Origin: Mallotus nudiflorus
Taxonomy: Eukaryota; Streptophyta; Magnoliopsida; Malpighiales; Euphorbiaceae
Direction of reading: 5' to 3'
Assembly: GCA_947683625.1 (NCBI GenBank)
Contig: CANTUR010000659.1
Coordinates: forward strand, 538,501-602,500
Length of the DNA stretch: 64,000 nucleotides
Shown one piece after another: positions 14,465-26,844 of the stretch. Numbering within the stretch: the stretch's first letter is position 1; every line of letters begins with the position of its first letter. The notes below the pieces were generated by a model. It was not told where the DNA came from. It ran no database searches and worked only from the letters and a program-made list of their open reading frames with translations. The translations under genes and the position numbers were made by a program.

Positions 14465-15985
14465 TGATGATGAAAGCAAGGAACAGGTTGACCTGTGGGA
14501 TAATGAAAGAAGTAGATAAGGCCAGTCTATGGGGAAGGTTGAAGAAAAGAGGGAAGAACCTAAGATTGTTAAGTCCGAGCCTAAAAAGATAGAAAGTTTA
14601 GAAAAAGGGAAAGAAGTAAAGCAAAGTAAGGGGACTGTTGCTAGTGTTTAGGAGTTACTTATGCATTCCAGGGATCATAGGGAGGCCCTAGTTCTGGCAC
14701 TGGATTAGAAAAAGATCTCCACTAGTTATACCCCAGAACATATGGTAGGATCACTAATGGAAACTCCTGAAGGGACAATAACATTTTCTAATGACGATCT
14801 ACCTCTAGAGGGGAGGGACCACTACAAGGCTCTGTTCATCAAGGTTGAGGTAAAGGGAAAAATGACTTGTTGCGTCATGGTCGACAATGGTTCTGCCATC
14901 AATGTGTGTCCATTGAAGATTCTGCCAAAGTTAAGGTTGACAATGGCTGACTTAAAGCCTTCTAAAGTAGTTATCAAAGCCTATGATGACTCCAAGAGGT
15001 CTGTGGAAGGAACATTCAGGGCATTGGTCAAAATGGGACCTATAGAAATTTGGGTTGACTTGCACATGATTGATATCTTAGTGACATTTGCCATCTTACT
15101 AGGAAGGCTATGGTTTCACCCATTGGGTGGCATCCCATCCACCATGCACCAAAAGGTTAAGTTCCCTCATGATGGTAGGGTTGTTACCATTTTCGCTGAA
15201 ACCGAAGTCACTGTGGCTACATTGAAATTAACCCCTAATGAGATCTCTATAAGCCCTAGTTTTGAGGTTTCTATAATTTATGAGGATGAGATGGATGAAA
15301 AGATTCTAAAGATGATGCATAATATGAGGTTTATGCTTGGCATGGGGTTGGGAAAAGATCAGAGCGGACCTTCATAATTTATAGAAAATAAGATGCCTAT
15401 TTTAAAGCACGGGCTATGATTCAAAGGGGCTAATGATACCAAGGGAAAGATAGAAATCTGGGCCAGTCTGAAGAAAAGAAAGAGGAAGTCGTGGCTGAAA
15501 AGAAAACTTTATAGGAGATCTTTGTAAAGGAAGGCACCGGGTACCCCTACAATGGAACTTCAGAACCTCTCCTGATAGCTGGGGAAGTTATTCCAGGGTT
15601 TGAAATCTTTGCCAAATTTATGGACAAAGCCAAGGGTGTTGCTGTTGAAGAAGTCCTTACTGAGGAGTTGGTGCTGGCTGAAGAAGAATTTAAAGGGAAT
15701 GAAGCTACCTCGGAGTTGAAAGGCATTGATGATCAAAGCAAAGAACTTGATTTTGAAGCCTACATCCTCAACTCTATTATAAATGTCTTTTATGATGACT
15801 ATGATGTTTTTTGTACTTCTCTATTTGAAATTGATGATCTTTCTTTTCAAAAATGAATGCAATAAAGTATGAATTTGCTTATTTATATGATGTGTTCCCT
15901 ACTGGTTATTCTGTTTGTGATGATCATTTCATGCATATGTTTGACATTAATTCCACGTGAACTGAATCATTTAATTTAGGCATAA
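14465..15985 (+). pseudogene. Protease with G-patch region of Tat/Ogre pol
   Basis: The aspartic protease matures the polyprotein. The longest open part runs 14742-15377 and includes the flap-type motif VDNGSAINVCPLK (near 14878-14920, Asp-Asn-Gly-Ser in place of the common Asp-Thr/Ser-Gly) and the ILLGRLWFHPLGGIPSTMHQ segment that follows protease in Tat elements. A Gly-rich G-patch motif (MRFMLGMGLGKDQSGP, about 15328-15375) ends it; G-patch motifs after protease are known in this lineage. 15378-15985 is a linker rich in Glu and Lys leading to RT, broken by several stops. Confidence 0.8.
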
Positions 15986-16988
15986 ATGATAATCCTAAAA
16001 ATATATTGCTTGCTCCTAGTTTTAACTTATGATGAGAGAGAGAAAATGAAAGAAATCTTAACAAAGAGACAAAAAGTATTTGCTTGGAGTTATAAAGACA
16101 TGCCCGAAATTGACAGGGAGATCTCAGAACACAGGATCCCCACATATCCTCACATAACACCAATAAAGAAAAAGCAAAGGAGGTTAAGGCTAGAATGGGC
16201 TCTCTTAGTCAAAGAATAAGTTAAAAAATAATTGAAGGAAAAATTTTTGGAAGTGGTAGAGGACACCCAATGGTTAGCAAACATAGTTCCAATTCCAAAG
16301 AAAAATGGGAGGGTTAGAGTATGTGTGGACTACCGAGATTTAAACAAGGCCTACCCTAAAGATGACTTTCCATTACCACACATCGATATGCTAATTGATA
16401 GCACAGCTTCCAACGTGATGTACTCTTTCATGAATGAATTTTCATGGTATAATCAGATCATCATAACGGTAATGGATAAGTTAAAGACATCCTTCACTAC
16501 CGAGTGGGGTGTATACTATTAAGTGATGCCTTTTGGATTAAAGAATGCAGGGGCCACTTAACAAAGGATGGCGATCGCTTTGCTTCACGACATGATCCAT
16601 AAGGAGGTAAAAGTGTACGTGGATGATATGATGGTGAAATCCACAACTAGGGAAGGACATTTTGAGGCTCTAGATAAGTTTCTGGCAAGGGCAAAAAAGT
16701 ACAATCTCATACTAAATCTGAAGAAGTGTGTTTTTAGGGTTACATCTGGGAAACTATTGGACACATTGTCAATCAGAAAGGAATAGAGGTGGATTCGGAT
16801 AAAATTAAGGCAATCAGGGATATGCCCGCGCCAAGGAATGAAAAAGAGGTCTGAGGGTTCCTAGGGCGCTTACAGTATATCAACAGGTTTATAGCCAAAT
16901 TGACGATTGTTTGCAATCCCATCTTTAAGCTCCTAAAGAAAGATCAACTTGTGATATGGGATGAAAGGTGTCAGCAAGCCTTTGAAGT
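15986..16988 (+). pseudogene. Reverse transcriptase part of Tat/Ogre pol
   Basis: RT copies element RNA into DNA. Visible blocks: the connection before RT (EILTKRQKVFAWSYKDMPEI), VPIPKKNGRVRVCVDYRDLN near 16280-16345, PLPHIDMLID, the MPFGLKNAGAT motif near 16527-16557, and the catalytic YVDDMMVKS at about 16616-16642. The thumb region continues to WDERCQQAF, where the reading frame is cut by the nested element; the continuation is at 22576. Several stops, mostly in place of Gln, break the frame. Confidence 0.85.
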
Positions 16989-19020
16989 TGTAGACAGCGG
17001 GGTTTAGCGCACATCCAAGATTTTAGCAACCACAACATTGTTTAGGCTTAAGGCCTTAGGGAACACACTACTATGTCACAAAGTCATAACGTGGAGAAGA
17101 GAGTTGCCACCCAGGGTAATAATTGGGATAATTTGATTGGTGGTACTCGATTCTCTAAAAGAAAATTAGCACCACAACCAGGAGATTCTGGATACGGAAT
17201 ACTAACTTTTCTTAGTCTCGTGTTCATTTATAATAATTTTATAAATGATTATTTTATCCTCTAATTACATGCAATTTTATTAAACCCTAATTAACATTCA
17301 TCTAACCCAAAAGGTAACAAGTCAATAACATTACAAGTAAAAATGCATAAAAAAGCAATGTCCCTATGTCTAAACTATATTAATTTTATTTTATAAGTTA
17401 GCTAAGTCTACATATTATTTACAAATGAGAAATGTACTATAGATGGGCCTACATTTTTATTAATTAGTGAGCCTAGATCTGTTTATTTTAATTTGTCTAA
17501 GGAATGGGCTTAAATCTATTCAATTTTAAAGGAAAATCAAATTAATGAGCCTAAGTCTAACTTGGTCTTATTTTAAGTGAAATGTGGGCCTAGGTCTATT
17601 TATTTTAAAAGAAATGAAATTAAGTGGGCTGAGCTAAGTCTAGACAAATTTTAATTAACTAAGTGGTCTAAAATCTAATTAACCTAATGGGCCTAAATTG
17701 ATTTCAATTATTTATAGTCCTAAACAATTTTTTAAGCCTATTTATTAAATGGGTTAGACCTAAATGTGGGCTTGGGGCCCATAAGGATAAAAACATAAAA
17801 AACAAGCCCAAAACAAATAAAACACAAAAAAAATAGATCAAATAAACATTACAGTGATTTTCTAAAAAAACCCTAAATTAATTACATGCAAATCTTAATT
17901 TAAGCTACTACCACCATTGATTTTAATTGATTTTTTTACCCAATTGAACCTAAATACTAATCAATTTTAAAATTCAGAAAATTAAAATTTTTACTATTCC
18001 CACTACTGGGGCTATTACAAACTATGTACAAAAATTAAATTAAATGATTATACACCCAAAAATTAAAATAACTACACAGAACACCAAAAATAGAAAAATA
18101 AAAAATCCTAAGAACTATTAAAAAAATAATACAAGTTCATCCATGCCATTCTATGGATCTTCTGTTCAATTCTTGGATTTTAGACTATTTCCTCAATTCA
18201 CAATCGAGCATCAAACAAAAACACATAAAAAATTAGATTAATAATGAAATAAGAAAATAATAACAAAATAAAAAAATAAAAAAGTTTACAAGAGGAGAAG
18301 AGAAGAAAGAAAAAATGTTGTGCATATGCTTTGGCCCCTTAGACTAGATTTTCATCGTTGAAACTATTGTCGATTCTGGACTCAGGCTTAAAAATAATGT
18401 TGGACCATTATGGTTGAAAGAATTGTATAGAAAAGAGCTTTGACAAAATTAAAGTTTTCTGGTGCCCCAGTATTCTCAGTGATGTCTCAGTTTTTTAGGG
18501 TTTCTGCCCAGTCAAGTTTCTATGTCAAAAAAGAAAAAAAAAACCCCTTACGCACGCATGTAGACTCTACTTTTAACTATAGAGTCTGCACGTACTGAAC
18601 TTCCTCCTAAGGAGGAATAGACCTATTTAATTAGATAGCATCCTGATAAGATTTTATTTTTGAAACTTATTTACATCCTTTTGAATATGTCAAAATTTTC
18701 ATTAGATAATAATAATAATTAAATTAAATTTTCAACCAATCAAAACGCTAAAAAATCGATAAAAATAAGTAAAAAAAATTAAAAAAACTGGATTTTAATG
18801 TGTCGGCAATTTGCAATACCGATCCTAAATATTTTTTTTAACTTTTAATTGTCGAAAAACCCCTAAAAATGACTTATTTGCAATCAAACCCTAAAAAATG
18901 TTGCAATTTAGTCCTTAAAGTCTAGAAAATTGACAACCAAGTTCAATTTTTGAATGAATTTCATCATAGGGGCTTACGTCGCAATTGTACACAATTGCAT
19001 CCTGAAATTGGGTGCTTACA
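16989..19020 (-). repeat. 3' LTR of the nested Tat-like element
   Basis: 2032 bp. Only its last 190-200 plus-strand bases (from CCGATCCTAAAT near 18826) have a partner, at 22363-22570. It contains many short 'tgggcctaa(a/g)tc' variants at 17440-17780, a degenerate repeat. Confidence 0.85.
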
Positions 19021-19036
19021 GTTGCCCCCCTTTATT
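19021..19036 (-). other. Polypurine tract of the nested element
   Basis: On the minus strand AATAAAGGGGGGCAAC abuts the LTR start TGTAAGCACC. This fixes the element's orientation as minus. Confidence 0.75.
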
Positions 19037-19139
19037 GTTGTTTGCTTGATAAATTATGGCAAAGCAATAAAAGCACATAATTTTGAAAGAAAGAAATTAG
19101 GACACTCGATTGTATCCTAAGTGATAGACTGATGCTCAA

Positions 19140-19930
19140 ATTGTTGAGCAAGGTGTAGTGTTTGATAAGTCTCACTATATTTCCTGCTAAACGTCTAGTG
19201 GACTTTGTGCAAATGAGTTTCGCTATATTCCCTATGGGACATTTAGCGATGATAAATTGAAAACTTGCTAGAGTTCCTATGGAACATCTAGTAATGATGA
19301 ATTTCATTGTATTCCCTGTGGGACGTCTAACGATGTACACTATATTCCTTGTGGGACATCTAGTGTAGATGAATTGAAATTTGCTATAGTTCCTGTGGAA
19401 CATCTACCAATGATGAATTTTATTATATTCCCTGTGGGACGTTTAACGATACACACTATATTCCCTGTAGGACATCTAGTGTAGATGAATTAAAAACTTG
19501 CTATAGTTCTTGTGGAACATCTAGCACTGATGAATTTCATTATATTCCCTATGGGATGTCTAACGATGTTCACTATATTCCCTGTGGGACGTCTAGTGAA
19601 GTTGAATTAAAAACTTACTATAGTTCTTGTGGAACATCTAGCACTGATGAATTTTGTTATATTCCCTATAGGACGTCTAACGATGTTCACTATATTCCAT
19701 GTGGGACATCTAACGATGCACACTATATTCCATGTGGGACATCCAGTGTGTGAAAACTTGCTATAGTTCTTATGAAATGTCTAGCAATGATGAATTTCAT
19801 TATATTCCCTATGGGACGTCTAATAATGCACACTATATTCCCTGTGGGACATCTGGTGTAGTTGAGTTAAAAACTTGCTATAGTTCCTGTGGAACGTCTA
19901 GCACTGAGGAATTTGAAAGTTTATGTCATA
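19140..19930. repeat. Minisatellite, period about 117 bp with three sub-units
   Basis: Repeated GGGACATCTAG / GGAACATCTAG / GGGACGTCTAA sub-units form a higher-order unit. The GACATCTAGTG marker occurs at 19355, 19471, 19588, 19738 and 19848 (spacings 116, 117, 150, 110); the 150 spacing contains one extra 33-base sub-unit. Open frames through it (Cys-Gly-Thr-Ser repeats) are by-products of the repeat. It sits in the 3' untranslated region of the nested element. Confidence 0.9.
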
Positions 19931-21030
19931 ATGGCTATACAGTACATAACATAGTGAAGGTTATGACTACTGTGCAGAACATAACATAATCATTTAAAAT
20001 TCATATCATAGCTACTGTGCAGCATATGAATCCTTTGATTGAAATGATGCATGTAAAATGCAAAAAAATGAGTTCTGTAATCTTGTTCTGTATTCTGTAT
20101 TTGACAAAAAATTCAGAATCACAGATTGATTATGCAGTTTTAATAATTCAATGAATTATTAATTTGATGAATGTCATGATTTAATTAGGAATGTGTTCCT
20201 AATCTGAATGCAATAATGGACCAAATTGCAAAAAAGAAAAGATAGATAAAAAGTAAGTAAATTGGAAGGATTAAAATGGATATTCTCTATTTTATATATT
20301 CTTTCCCTTTTGTCGATCACTTCACTTCTCTTCCTATTCTTTTCTTCTTCTTCTTCTTTTTTCAATTGATTTTGATTTTTCTTTTGTTGATTTCTTCACC
20401 ATTTGTTGTCCAATTTACAATTCGTCTGATCCTCTGGCCTCCTCGTCACACAAACAACATGAAGGAGTTAAGACTTCAGAATGTCATAGGATTCTGCCTC
20501 TTTGTTTTCCTCAGAATAATCTGGAACTTCGAGAAGACTCAACTATCTTTCCTTTGACTCATTTACATACCCACAGGTGCAGAGATGTGGGTAATGAGGT
20601 AACTTTTCTTGCTTCTGTTTATTTTTGCAAAAATATTACCTGTATAATTAGTAATTAGAGTTAGTTTTAGAGTAGAGATTGACATTGACACGTATATTAG
20701 TCAGAAATTAATATGAAAATGCATGATAAATTGAAATTAACTCTAAAAATATGAAATTTGACTCTCGGGTTGTCAGAATAGAGGATCGGATGTCTGGAAT
20801 TCCGGTTAGAATTCTAGATTTTTGATCAGTCAAGTTAATGCCGATCGGTATAGTAGATTACCGATCGGGATTCTATATTACCAGTCGGCAATCTACATTG
20901 TCGATCAAAATTTTTTTAAGGGGCAATTAATTAATTAATTAACTAATCAATTCCTTCAATTTAAATTTTTTGATTAATTAATTAATCTTTTAATTAATTA
21001 ATTATTATTTTATTTTTAAAATTGAAATAG
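19931..21030. other. Non-coding segment between minisatellite and PMD exon
   Basis: No supported gene. It contains a pyrimidine-rich stretch (20280-20400), a cluster of CCGATCGG-like palindromes at 20837-20910, and ATTA-rich sequence just before the acceptor at about 21030. It may hold the upstream exon and first intron of the antisense PMD gene, but I cannot place the exon. Confidence 0.4.
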
Positions 21031-22320
21031 CATTCGATGAAGTTCACGGGCTGTTTTAATCTAGCTCGGGAATTATTTTATGGACTGTTGGAGCAAGTGA
21101 CACATCTGATTTGGGCTTCCAGATTTAGGCATTTCACTGTTGCACTTTCGACTATTCGATGCCGGTCTGACCATTATTCTTCATTTGGTTTGATCAAGCG
21201 ATGGATGGATACTACCCATACTTTTCATACTCGTGTGGGTGAGTTGACTATTTCACCTATGAGTTTCTCTACTATCACCGGGATTGCCTTTGGAGGATCT
21301 CCAATTCCATTCGACATCAGCTATTGTAGTCTTCCAGAGCATGCACAAAGTCAGTATGTGTGAGATTTGATCGGGTTTGCCCCATCTTGGAAGAATTGGA
21401 AGAACGTTCTTCTATCATCATTAGTTGGGGGATTCAAATGCCTTCCTACTTCTACTCCTCGTCATATTATTCATAAGGTGAGGTGTTTCCTTTTGATATT
21501 ATTAGGCACGACCCTCTTTTGTGAGACCAGTCATGAGGTCAGTATTGCTCTGTTGGGTCCTCTCCGTGACTTGGATCGAGTTGCCATATTAGATTGGGGA
21601 TCTTCTGCACTCGCTTATACTTATTACAGATTGGACACTGTCTGTAGAGGTGCTATCATGATGTGTGGCTTTTGGCACATCTTGCATGTATGTTCTCCTT
21701 CATTTGATCTTTATAGTCTTGCTCTTCTTGGCCTTTTTCTGATATGTTCTCTTTTTTTTTTTTAGATCTGGAGCATAGAGATTGGGCTGATTTAAGGCTT
21801 TAACGCTATCAGTTCTGATAGGACCTTTCATCTGATGATGAGATGGAGTTCTTCTCACTTTGCTAGCAATAGGAATACTTTGCAGACGTACCGTGATCAG
21901 TTGAACACTATCGAGTGGCACCTAGTAAGGAAAAAGAAAATAAAATCATTAGTATGTTACAGTTTATTAGAGATTAGACTTAATTTACATAAATTGCAGA
22001 TAAACTCTGATTGGTTAGAGGGTGTTGAGGACATCCAGTGATATGATTTCATGGCGGTTGCAGCTAGCTTTAAGCCTATAAGGAGCATGCTCTCTGGTTA
22101 TGGCTGTCTGATGTGGTATTTAGGGGAGTGAGTGTATCGCTAGTCTTCTGGCCCTTCTCGACGTCACATTCCATCTGATGTCCCTTCCTCTATGCTCCGC
22201 AGCTTGCATCTTACAGGTTCAGAGTTGAGGGATGCACTGCAGGGATATGCGACCTCAGATTTTCTTGAGCGTTCTCAACATTATCAGCAATTTATTTGTG
22301 AGAGCCTCCTGCAACATGTA
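21031..22320 (+). pseudogene. Antisense PMD gene of the nested element, three exons visible
   Basis: Encodes a plant mobile domain on the strand opposite to its host element. Exon at 21031-21687 follows an acceptor AAATAG; it includes LIKRWMDTTHTFHTRVGELT (near 21190-21255), the PMD hallmark, and LDWGSSALAYTYYRLDTVCR near 21590-21645. An intron with donor GTATGT (21688) and a T-rich acceptor (TTTAG at 21761-21765) is followed by an exon at 21766-21924, then donor GTAAGG (21925), acceptor TTGCAG (to 21999) and a third exon from 22000. The first exon has a single in-frame TGA (about 21361) where Arg is expected (CGA to TGA), so it is close to intact. The third exon is cut short near 22320, at the deletion that removed gag-pol. 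Function unknown. Confidence 0.75.
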
Positions 22321-22362
22321 TAATGCCGATCAACATTACACCAATGTCGATCGACATTTTAA

Positions 22363-22570
22363 ATGCCGATCCTAAATATTTTTTTTAACTTTTAATTATC
22401 GAAAAACCCCTGAAAAAATGACTTATTTGCAATCAAACCCTAAAAAAATATTGCAATTTAGTCCTTAAAGTCTAGAAAATTGACAACCAAGTTCAATTTT
22501 TAAATGAATTGTATCATAGGGGCTTACGTCGCAATTGTGCACAATTGCATCTCGAAATTGGGTGCTTATA
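22363..22570 (-). repeat. Truncated 5' LTR of the nested element
   Basis: 208 bases matching the plus-strand end of the 3' LTR (18826-19020). Similarity stops at CCGATCCTAAAT, inside a CCGATC-rich patch, which marks the deletion junction. Confidence 0.85.
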
Positions 22571-22575
22571 GAAGC

Positions 22576-23635
22576 TATCAAGGATTATTTAATGAATCCT
22601 CCTATTTTGCAACTACCAAGGCTGGGTAAAGCCTTAATCCTTTGTTTGGCGATTGAAAAAGATGCAATTGGGGTAATATGAGCATAGGAAGGCAAAGAGA
22701 AGATAGAGCACATTATGTATTACTTGAGTAAGAAGCTTCTGACTTACAAAACTAGTTATAGCCTTGTGGAGAAGATGTGCCTAGCAGTGATTTGGACAAT
22801 GAAGAAGCTCTGACACTACTTTTAGTCTTACAAAGTGTAGGCAGTTTCCAAACTTGATCCCTTTAGGTATCTCCAGTAGACCCCATCTCTTATAAAAAAG
22901 TTGGCTAGGTGGCTTGTTCTACTCATAGAATTCGACATAGAATATATAACCAAGAAAATGGTAAAGGGGAGTGCGATAGCAGACTTCTTGGCACAAAGCC
23001 TAGTAGATGATGACCAAGAATGGAAGTTGGAGTTTCCCGATGAACACTTGGGGGCAATAAAGGTACAAGGTTGGGAAATGTACTTTGATGGAGCCATCAA
23101 CAACAAAAGGGTCATAATAGGTGTGATTTTGATCACGTTAGAGGAAGAGATGATCCCAATAGCAAAAAGACTCAAGTTTGAGGCAACCAATAACTAAGCA
23201 CAATATGAGTCTTGCATTTTTTGTTTAGAGTCATTACGTAGTGCAGGATCAAAGATTGTTACCATGTACAGGGACTCCATGTTAGTCATAAAGCAAGCTA
23301 CTAAAGAGTGGGAGAAAAAGGAGGACAGATTACGATCGTACTAGGAATATTTGGCTACTATTTTAGCTCATTTACTAGTATAAGTTTGTTCATTTACCAT
23401 GAGAAGGCAACCAAATAGTTGATGTCATAGCCACACTAGCCTCTATATAGGAAAATGGGAAACAGCCAGAACCCAGGCCTTTAATTCTAATGAAATCTAG
23501 AGGCCCTTGTTACAAGGATGTAAAGGTGACACCAATCGACACTATTGAGAAGCCTTGGTTTTATGACTTACAAAGATATATAAAGACTTGGCAATTTCCA
23601 AATGGCACTGATAGGAAAGAGAGGATATCCCTGCA
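22576..23635 (+). pseudogene. RNase H and second RNase H of Tat/Ogre pol
   Basis: Continues pol after the nested element. First comes the RT-type RNase H (YYLSKKLLTYKTSYSLVEK at about 22715-22770, then LARWLVLLIEFDIEYITKK). A connector AIADFLAQSL follows, then a second, archaeal-type RNase H beginning WEMYFDGAINNKRVIIGVIL near 23073-23130 with RLKFEATNN and AQYES after it. Two RNase H domains in one pol are characteristic of Tat-lineage elements. Both are broken by stops and neither can be functional. Confidence 0.8.
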
Positions 23636-24800
23636 AATGTTATCTCAATAGTTCATAAGTCACAATAGGATGATGTACAAAAGAATGCCAACTGGGGTAC
23701 AACTCAAATGTGTTGATAAGGATGAATCCCAAAAGCTTATAAAGGCAATTCATGAAGGAGTATGTGGGCCACACATGAATGGGACAGTCTTGGTAAAGAA
23801 AATAGCTTGTCAAGGTTACTTTTGGCTCACCATAGAAGCAGATTGCATTAGGTTTGTGAAGAAATGTCATAACTACCAAATTTATAATGACATTAGCCAC
23901 TTACCATCTATGGAACTTCAAGGAATGACTTCTCCTTAATCATTTGCTGTATGGGGGATTGACATTATAGGAGAGGTGAGGCTAAAAGCATATAATGGCC
24001 ATTGATATATTATTGTGGCTATCGATTACTTCTCCAAGTGGGTTGAGGCTGAATCTTATGCTATTGTGGGTTCAAAGAAAATGTTAAGGCTCATCGAGAA
24101 TAACATAATCTGCAGATATGGTTTTTCATACCATATTGTTACAAATAATGGGGTTCAATTTTGAGTAGAAACGGCTATGCTACTGAAAGACTACAAAATT
24201 GAGCACCACCGATCATCTCCATATAGGCTGCAGGCAAATGGGGCAGTGGAAGCAACCAATAAAAATGTGAAAAAGATCCTAGCCAAGATGTTAGATAATT
24301 ACCGGGATTGGGCAGAATACTTACAATTTGCATTATGGGGATACTGAACCACTGTCAGAACCTCGACAGGGGTCACTCCGTACTCCTTGATTTATAGATG
24401 TGAGGTCATTTTTCCAGTAGAGGTTGAGATAAGGTCATTACGAGTCCTACTAGAGTCTAAGCTCCCCAAGTATCAGTGGGTGGAGAGTTGATTAGCTCAG
24501 TTGACATTGTTGGATGAAAAGAGGATGAAAGCTATGTATTATTCTCTGTTATATAAAAAAAGAATAGGCTGGGCCTACAATAAAAAGATCAAGCTAAGAA
24601 AGATCCAAGAAAGGGATTTGCTATTAAAGCTTACAGAGTCAATCATGACTGACCCTTAAGTGAAATTCAAGCCAAATTGGGAAGGACCGTACTTAGTAAA
24701 GAAGCTATTTTTGAAAGGTGCCACCATTCTATCTGATATGGAGGGAAATGAGTTCAAGGAGCCCATCAACCTAGATAAACTCAAGAAATACTTCCTGTAA
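23636..24800 (+). pseudogene. Integrase of Tat/Ogre pol
   Basis: Integrase inserts the cDNA. The zinc-binding region is IHEGVCGPHMNG near 23750-23785 followed by KKCHNYQIY, where the second Cys of the usual CHxCQ is Tyr. The core has VAIDYFSKWVEA (about 24018-24053), then VTNNGVQF near 24138-24160 where the expected catalytic Asp of TDNG is Asn, and ANGAVEATNK near 24236. The C-terminal GPF/Y-like module (KPNWEGPYLVKKLFLKGA) near 24670-24725 and a final LDKLKKYFL end at the TAA at 24798-24800. Catalytic and zinc residues are lost in addition to stops. Confidence 0.85.
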
Positions 24801-26844
24801 AAAGTCTTGCTAGGGAGAAAACCTCAAAAAGAGGTTGCCTAGGCAAAAATTAGAGACCAGAACAAGACAAAAAAAAGAGAGTCCTATTGGATTGAAAACC
24901 TTAAAGAGGCGGTCCAGGCAAAAGTTAAGGATGTGTAAAAGGAGAAAGAGAGATGAAAAATAGTTAGTTGGAAAACTTGCAAGGGCAAGCCAACTAACAA
25001 TATGAGATGTATCAAAAGTGAAATGTATATACATATTGTGCTTAAATTAAATGAAATAGATTGCTTCAATTACTATTAAACATAGCATAAAGTGTATGTT
25101 ACAAGCTATTTGACTAACAAAAGGGAAATTGCATCTAAAAAAGAGGAAAATGATGACTTAATTTCATGAACTAATTTTTTCTTCTTTTCTTTTGTTGGTC
25201 ACCTCGAAAGCTCAATACTTGTAACTCTCTTATTCTCTTGTTTCTAATAAATTCATTTATTTCCATTTGTTGGAAATAGACCCATGCTTTGTAATGATCA
25301 TTAATAGTCTAATCTTCATTGTAGTCTAAGTTTCTCTCGATGGTTCTTCAAGGCCAAGTTGCCACCAAGTGGTTTAGGAAGTTTTGAGAAAGGGGCCCTA
25401 GTTCGAATTCATGAACTAGTTTTACAATTAGTTGTTTGTGACCGTATTAATGACAGAGGTAGGCCAGATTGTAAAAGGTGGAAAAATAAAGACCGACAAT
25501 CAAAACGCAATATGTATAAGATCGAATAGTCATATGTTGCAATCTCCACCAATGGCACATCCAACGGATCAGAGTGTCGGGAAATATTGATAGCCAGTTG
25601 TGAACATATGCTAGAACGGGGTGTAGCTTCCTTATTCAAAAATGTTTGGCCTTATAATGCCTAATGTCTTGAGGGGGTTCAAGCCGATTCAATTTTTCAT
25701 AGAGCTACATCTGCAAATTGAGAAATGATTAGATACAAATAATAGGACAGTTAAAAGGCAAGAATTGACACGAGAGAGCTTACCTCCAATAAAAAGGGAC
25801 TTTCGGAGAATCGTCATGTTTTTGTGAATTTGTCCAGTCCAATAATGGTTTCTGCTAGAATGAGAGAGAAGGGATTAAACCCTGATTCCACATGATCAAA
25901 AATGGAAAGGACCTTCAAATCACAATGTCCGGAGGAAGAAACTTGCAGAAAGTTGGCATACAAGTAGAGAGTTATCATGTGGGGCCAGTGAGTTTCTTCT
26001 TTGTCCACACCCATGCTGATCTTGAGAAAGGATTCTAATATGATTTTTGAGTTGAGAATGCAGTGAGAAGAGGACCATGGTGGAAGGTTGAACATACACG
26101 CCAACTAGTATTGAGTAGAGTGAGGGTTTGGGTTCTTAAGGTTAGGAATTGCAAGTCGACAAGTGGAATTTATGTGATGACTGAGAATTGCTTTGAATTC
26201 CTTTGATAGGGGACATATTTCCATTGTGTTGAACTAGAAAACATGCTTTTGGGGGTCCTAAAACTAAACCATGGCATGAAGGAAAGGGAAATTGATCCTC
26301 CTAGCATGTAGTAATTTGAAGATCAAAAGGTGAAATAGCTCTAACCTAGCCCAAGACCTGTTATCTAAACTTTTCAAGATCAGTTATAGTAGTTTGAGAC
26401 TCCATTCAATCATAGTTCAAGCTTTCAAGGGTGCCTAGAGAGAGAAATTGGAAGCTATGGGCAAAGGTGTCTTAAGAACAAGGTTGGGCAAGGGTTTTAA
26501 GCTTTTAAAAGGGAGGCATTGCCTGATGATGAGGCAATCACCTCATCGAAGAGGCATCACCTCAGCACCAAGAAGTGATTGCCTCTTCAGTAGTATCAGT
26601 GGTTAAGCTTCATCGAGTTGTGCAATCTCAACAAGTGTAAATCAGAGTGTAGCAGGGTAGATGCACACACATGTAATCATTGAAATCAATTTGCATGTAA
26701 AAAGAATAAATTTAATTGAGATAAAAATCAAATTCTATAAAAAAAATTCATCTAAAAAAGAGAATAGAAAAGTGTATGTGTTCATTGTCTAAGCTAGATA
26801 AATCAGTCAAAAGGGGGAAACAACAATTTGTAGGCCCTGGTACA
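24801..26844. other. Spacer between pol and the antisense PMD gene
   Basis: No coding frame I can support. At 24815-24930 two imperfect copies of a motif resembling 'aaacctcaaaaagaggttgc' and '(c)aggcaaaa(a/g)tta' occur, a common feature just after pol in Tat elements. A patch of GAGGC...CACCTC palindromes lies at about 26520-26590. Confidence 0.5.

Larger units (their letters stand above)
16989..22570 (-). mobile_element. Nested Tat-like element, deletion derivative with antisense PMD gene
   Basis: The element is bounded by TGTAGACAGC and TGCTTATA on the plus strand and flanked by gaagt (16984-16988) and gaagc (22571-22575), a target duplication with one change. The host pol frame resumes exactly after it. 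Orientation is minus: the reverse complement of 19021-19036 gives a purine tract ending GGGGGGCAAC immediately before LTR start TGTAAGCACC. The left LTR (16989-19020) is therefore the 3' LTR, and 22363-22570 keeps only the first 208 bases of the 5' LTR. PBS, gag and pol are all missing. What remains is the part next to the 3' LTR: tandem repeats and an antisense PMD gene, the same layout as the larger element around it. Confidence 0.85.

Noticed and set aside
19556..19989. Plus-strand frames with repeated Cys-Gly-Thr-Ser motifs, first taken for a repeat protein
   Set aside because: They simply translate the 117-bp minisatellite; stops and phase changes follow the repeat, not a protein.
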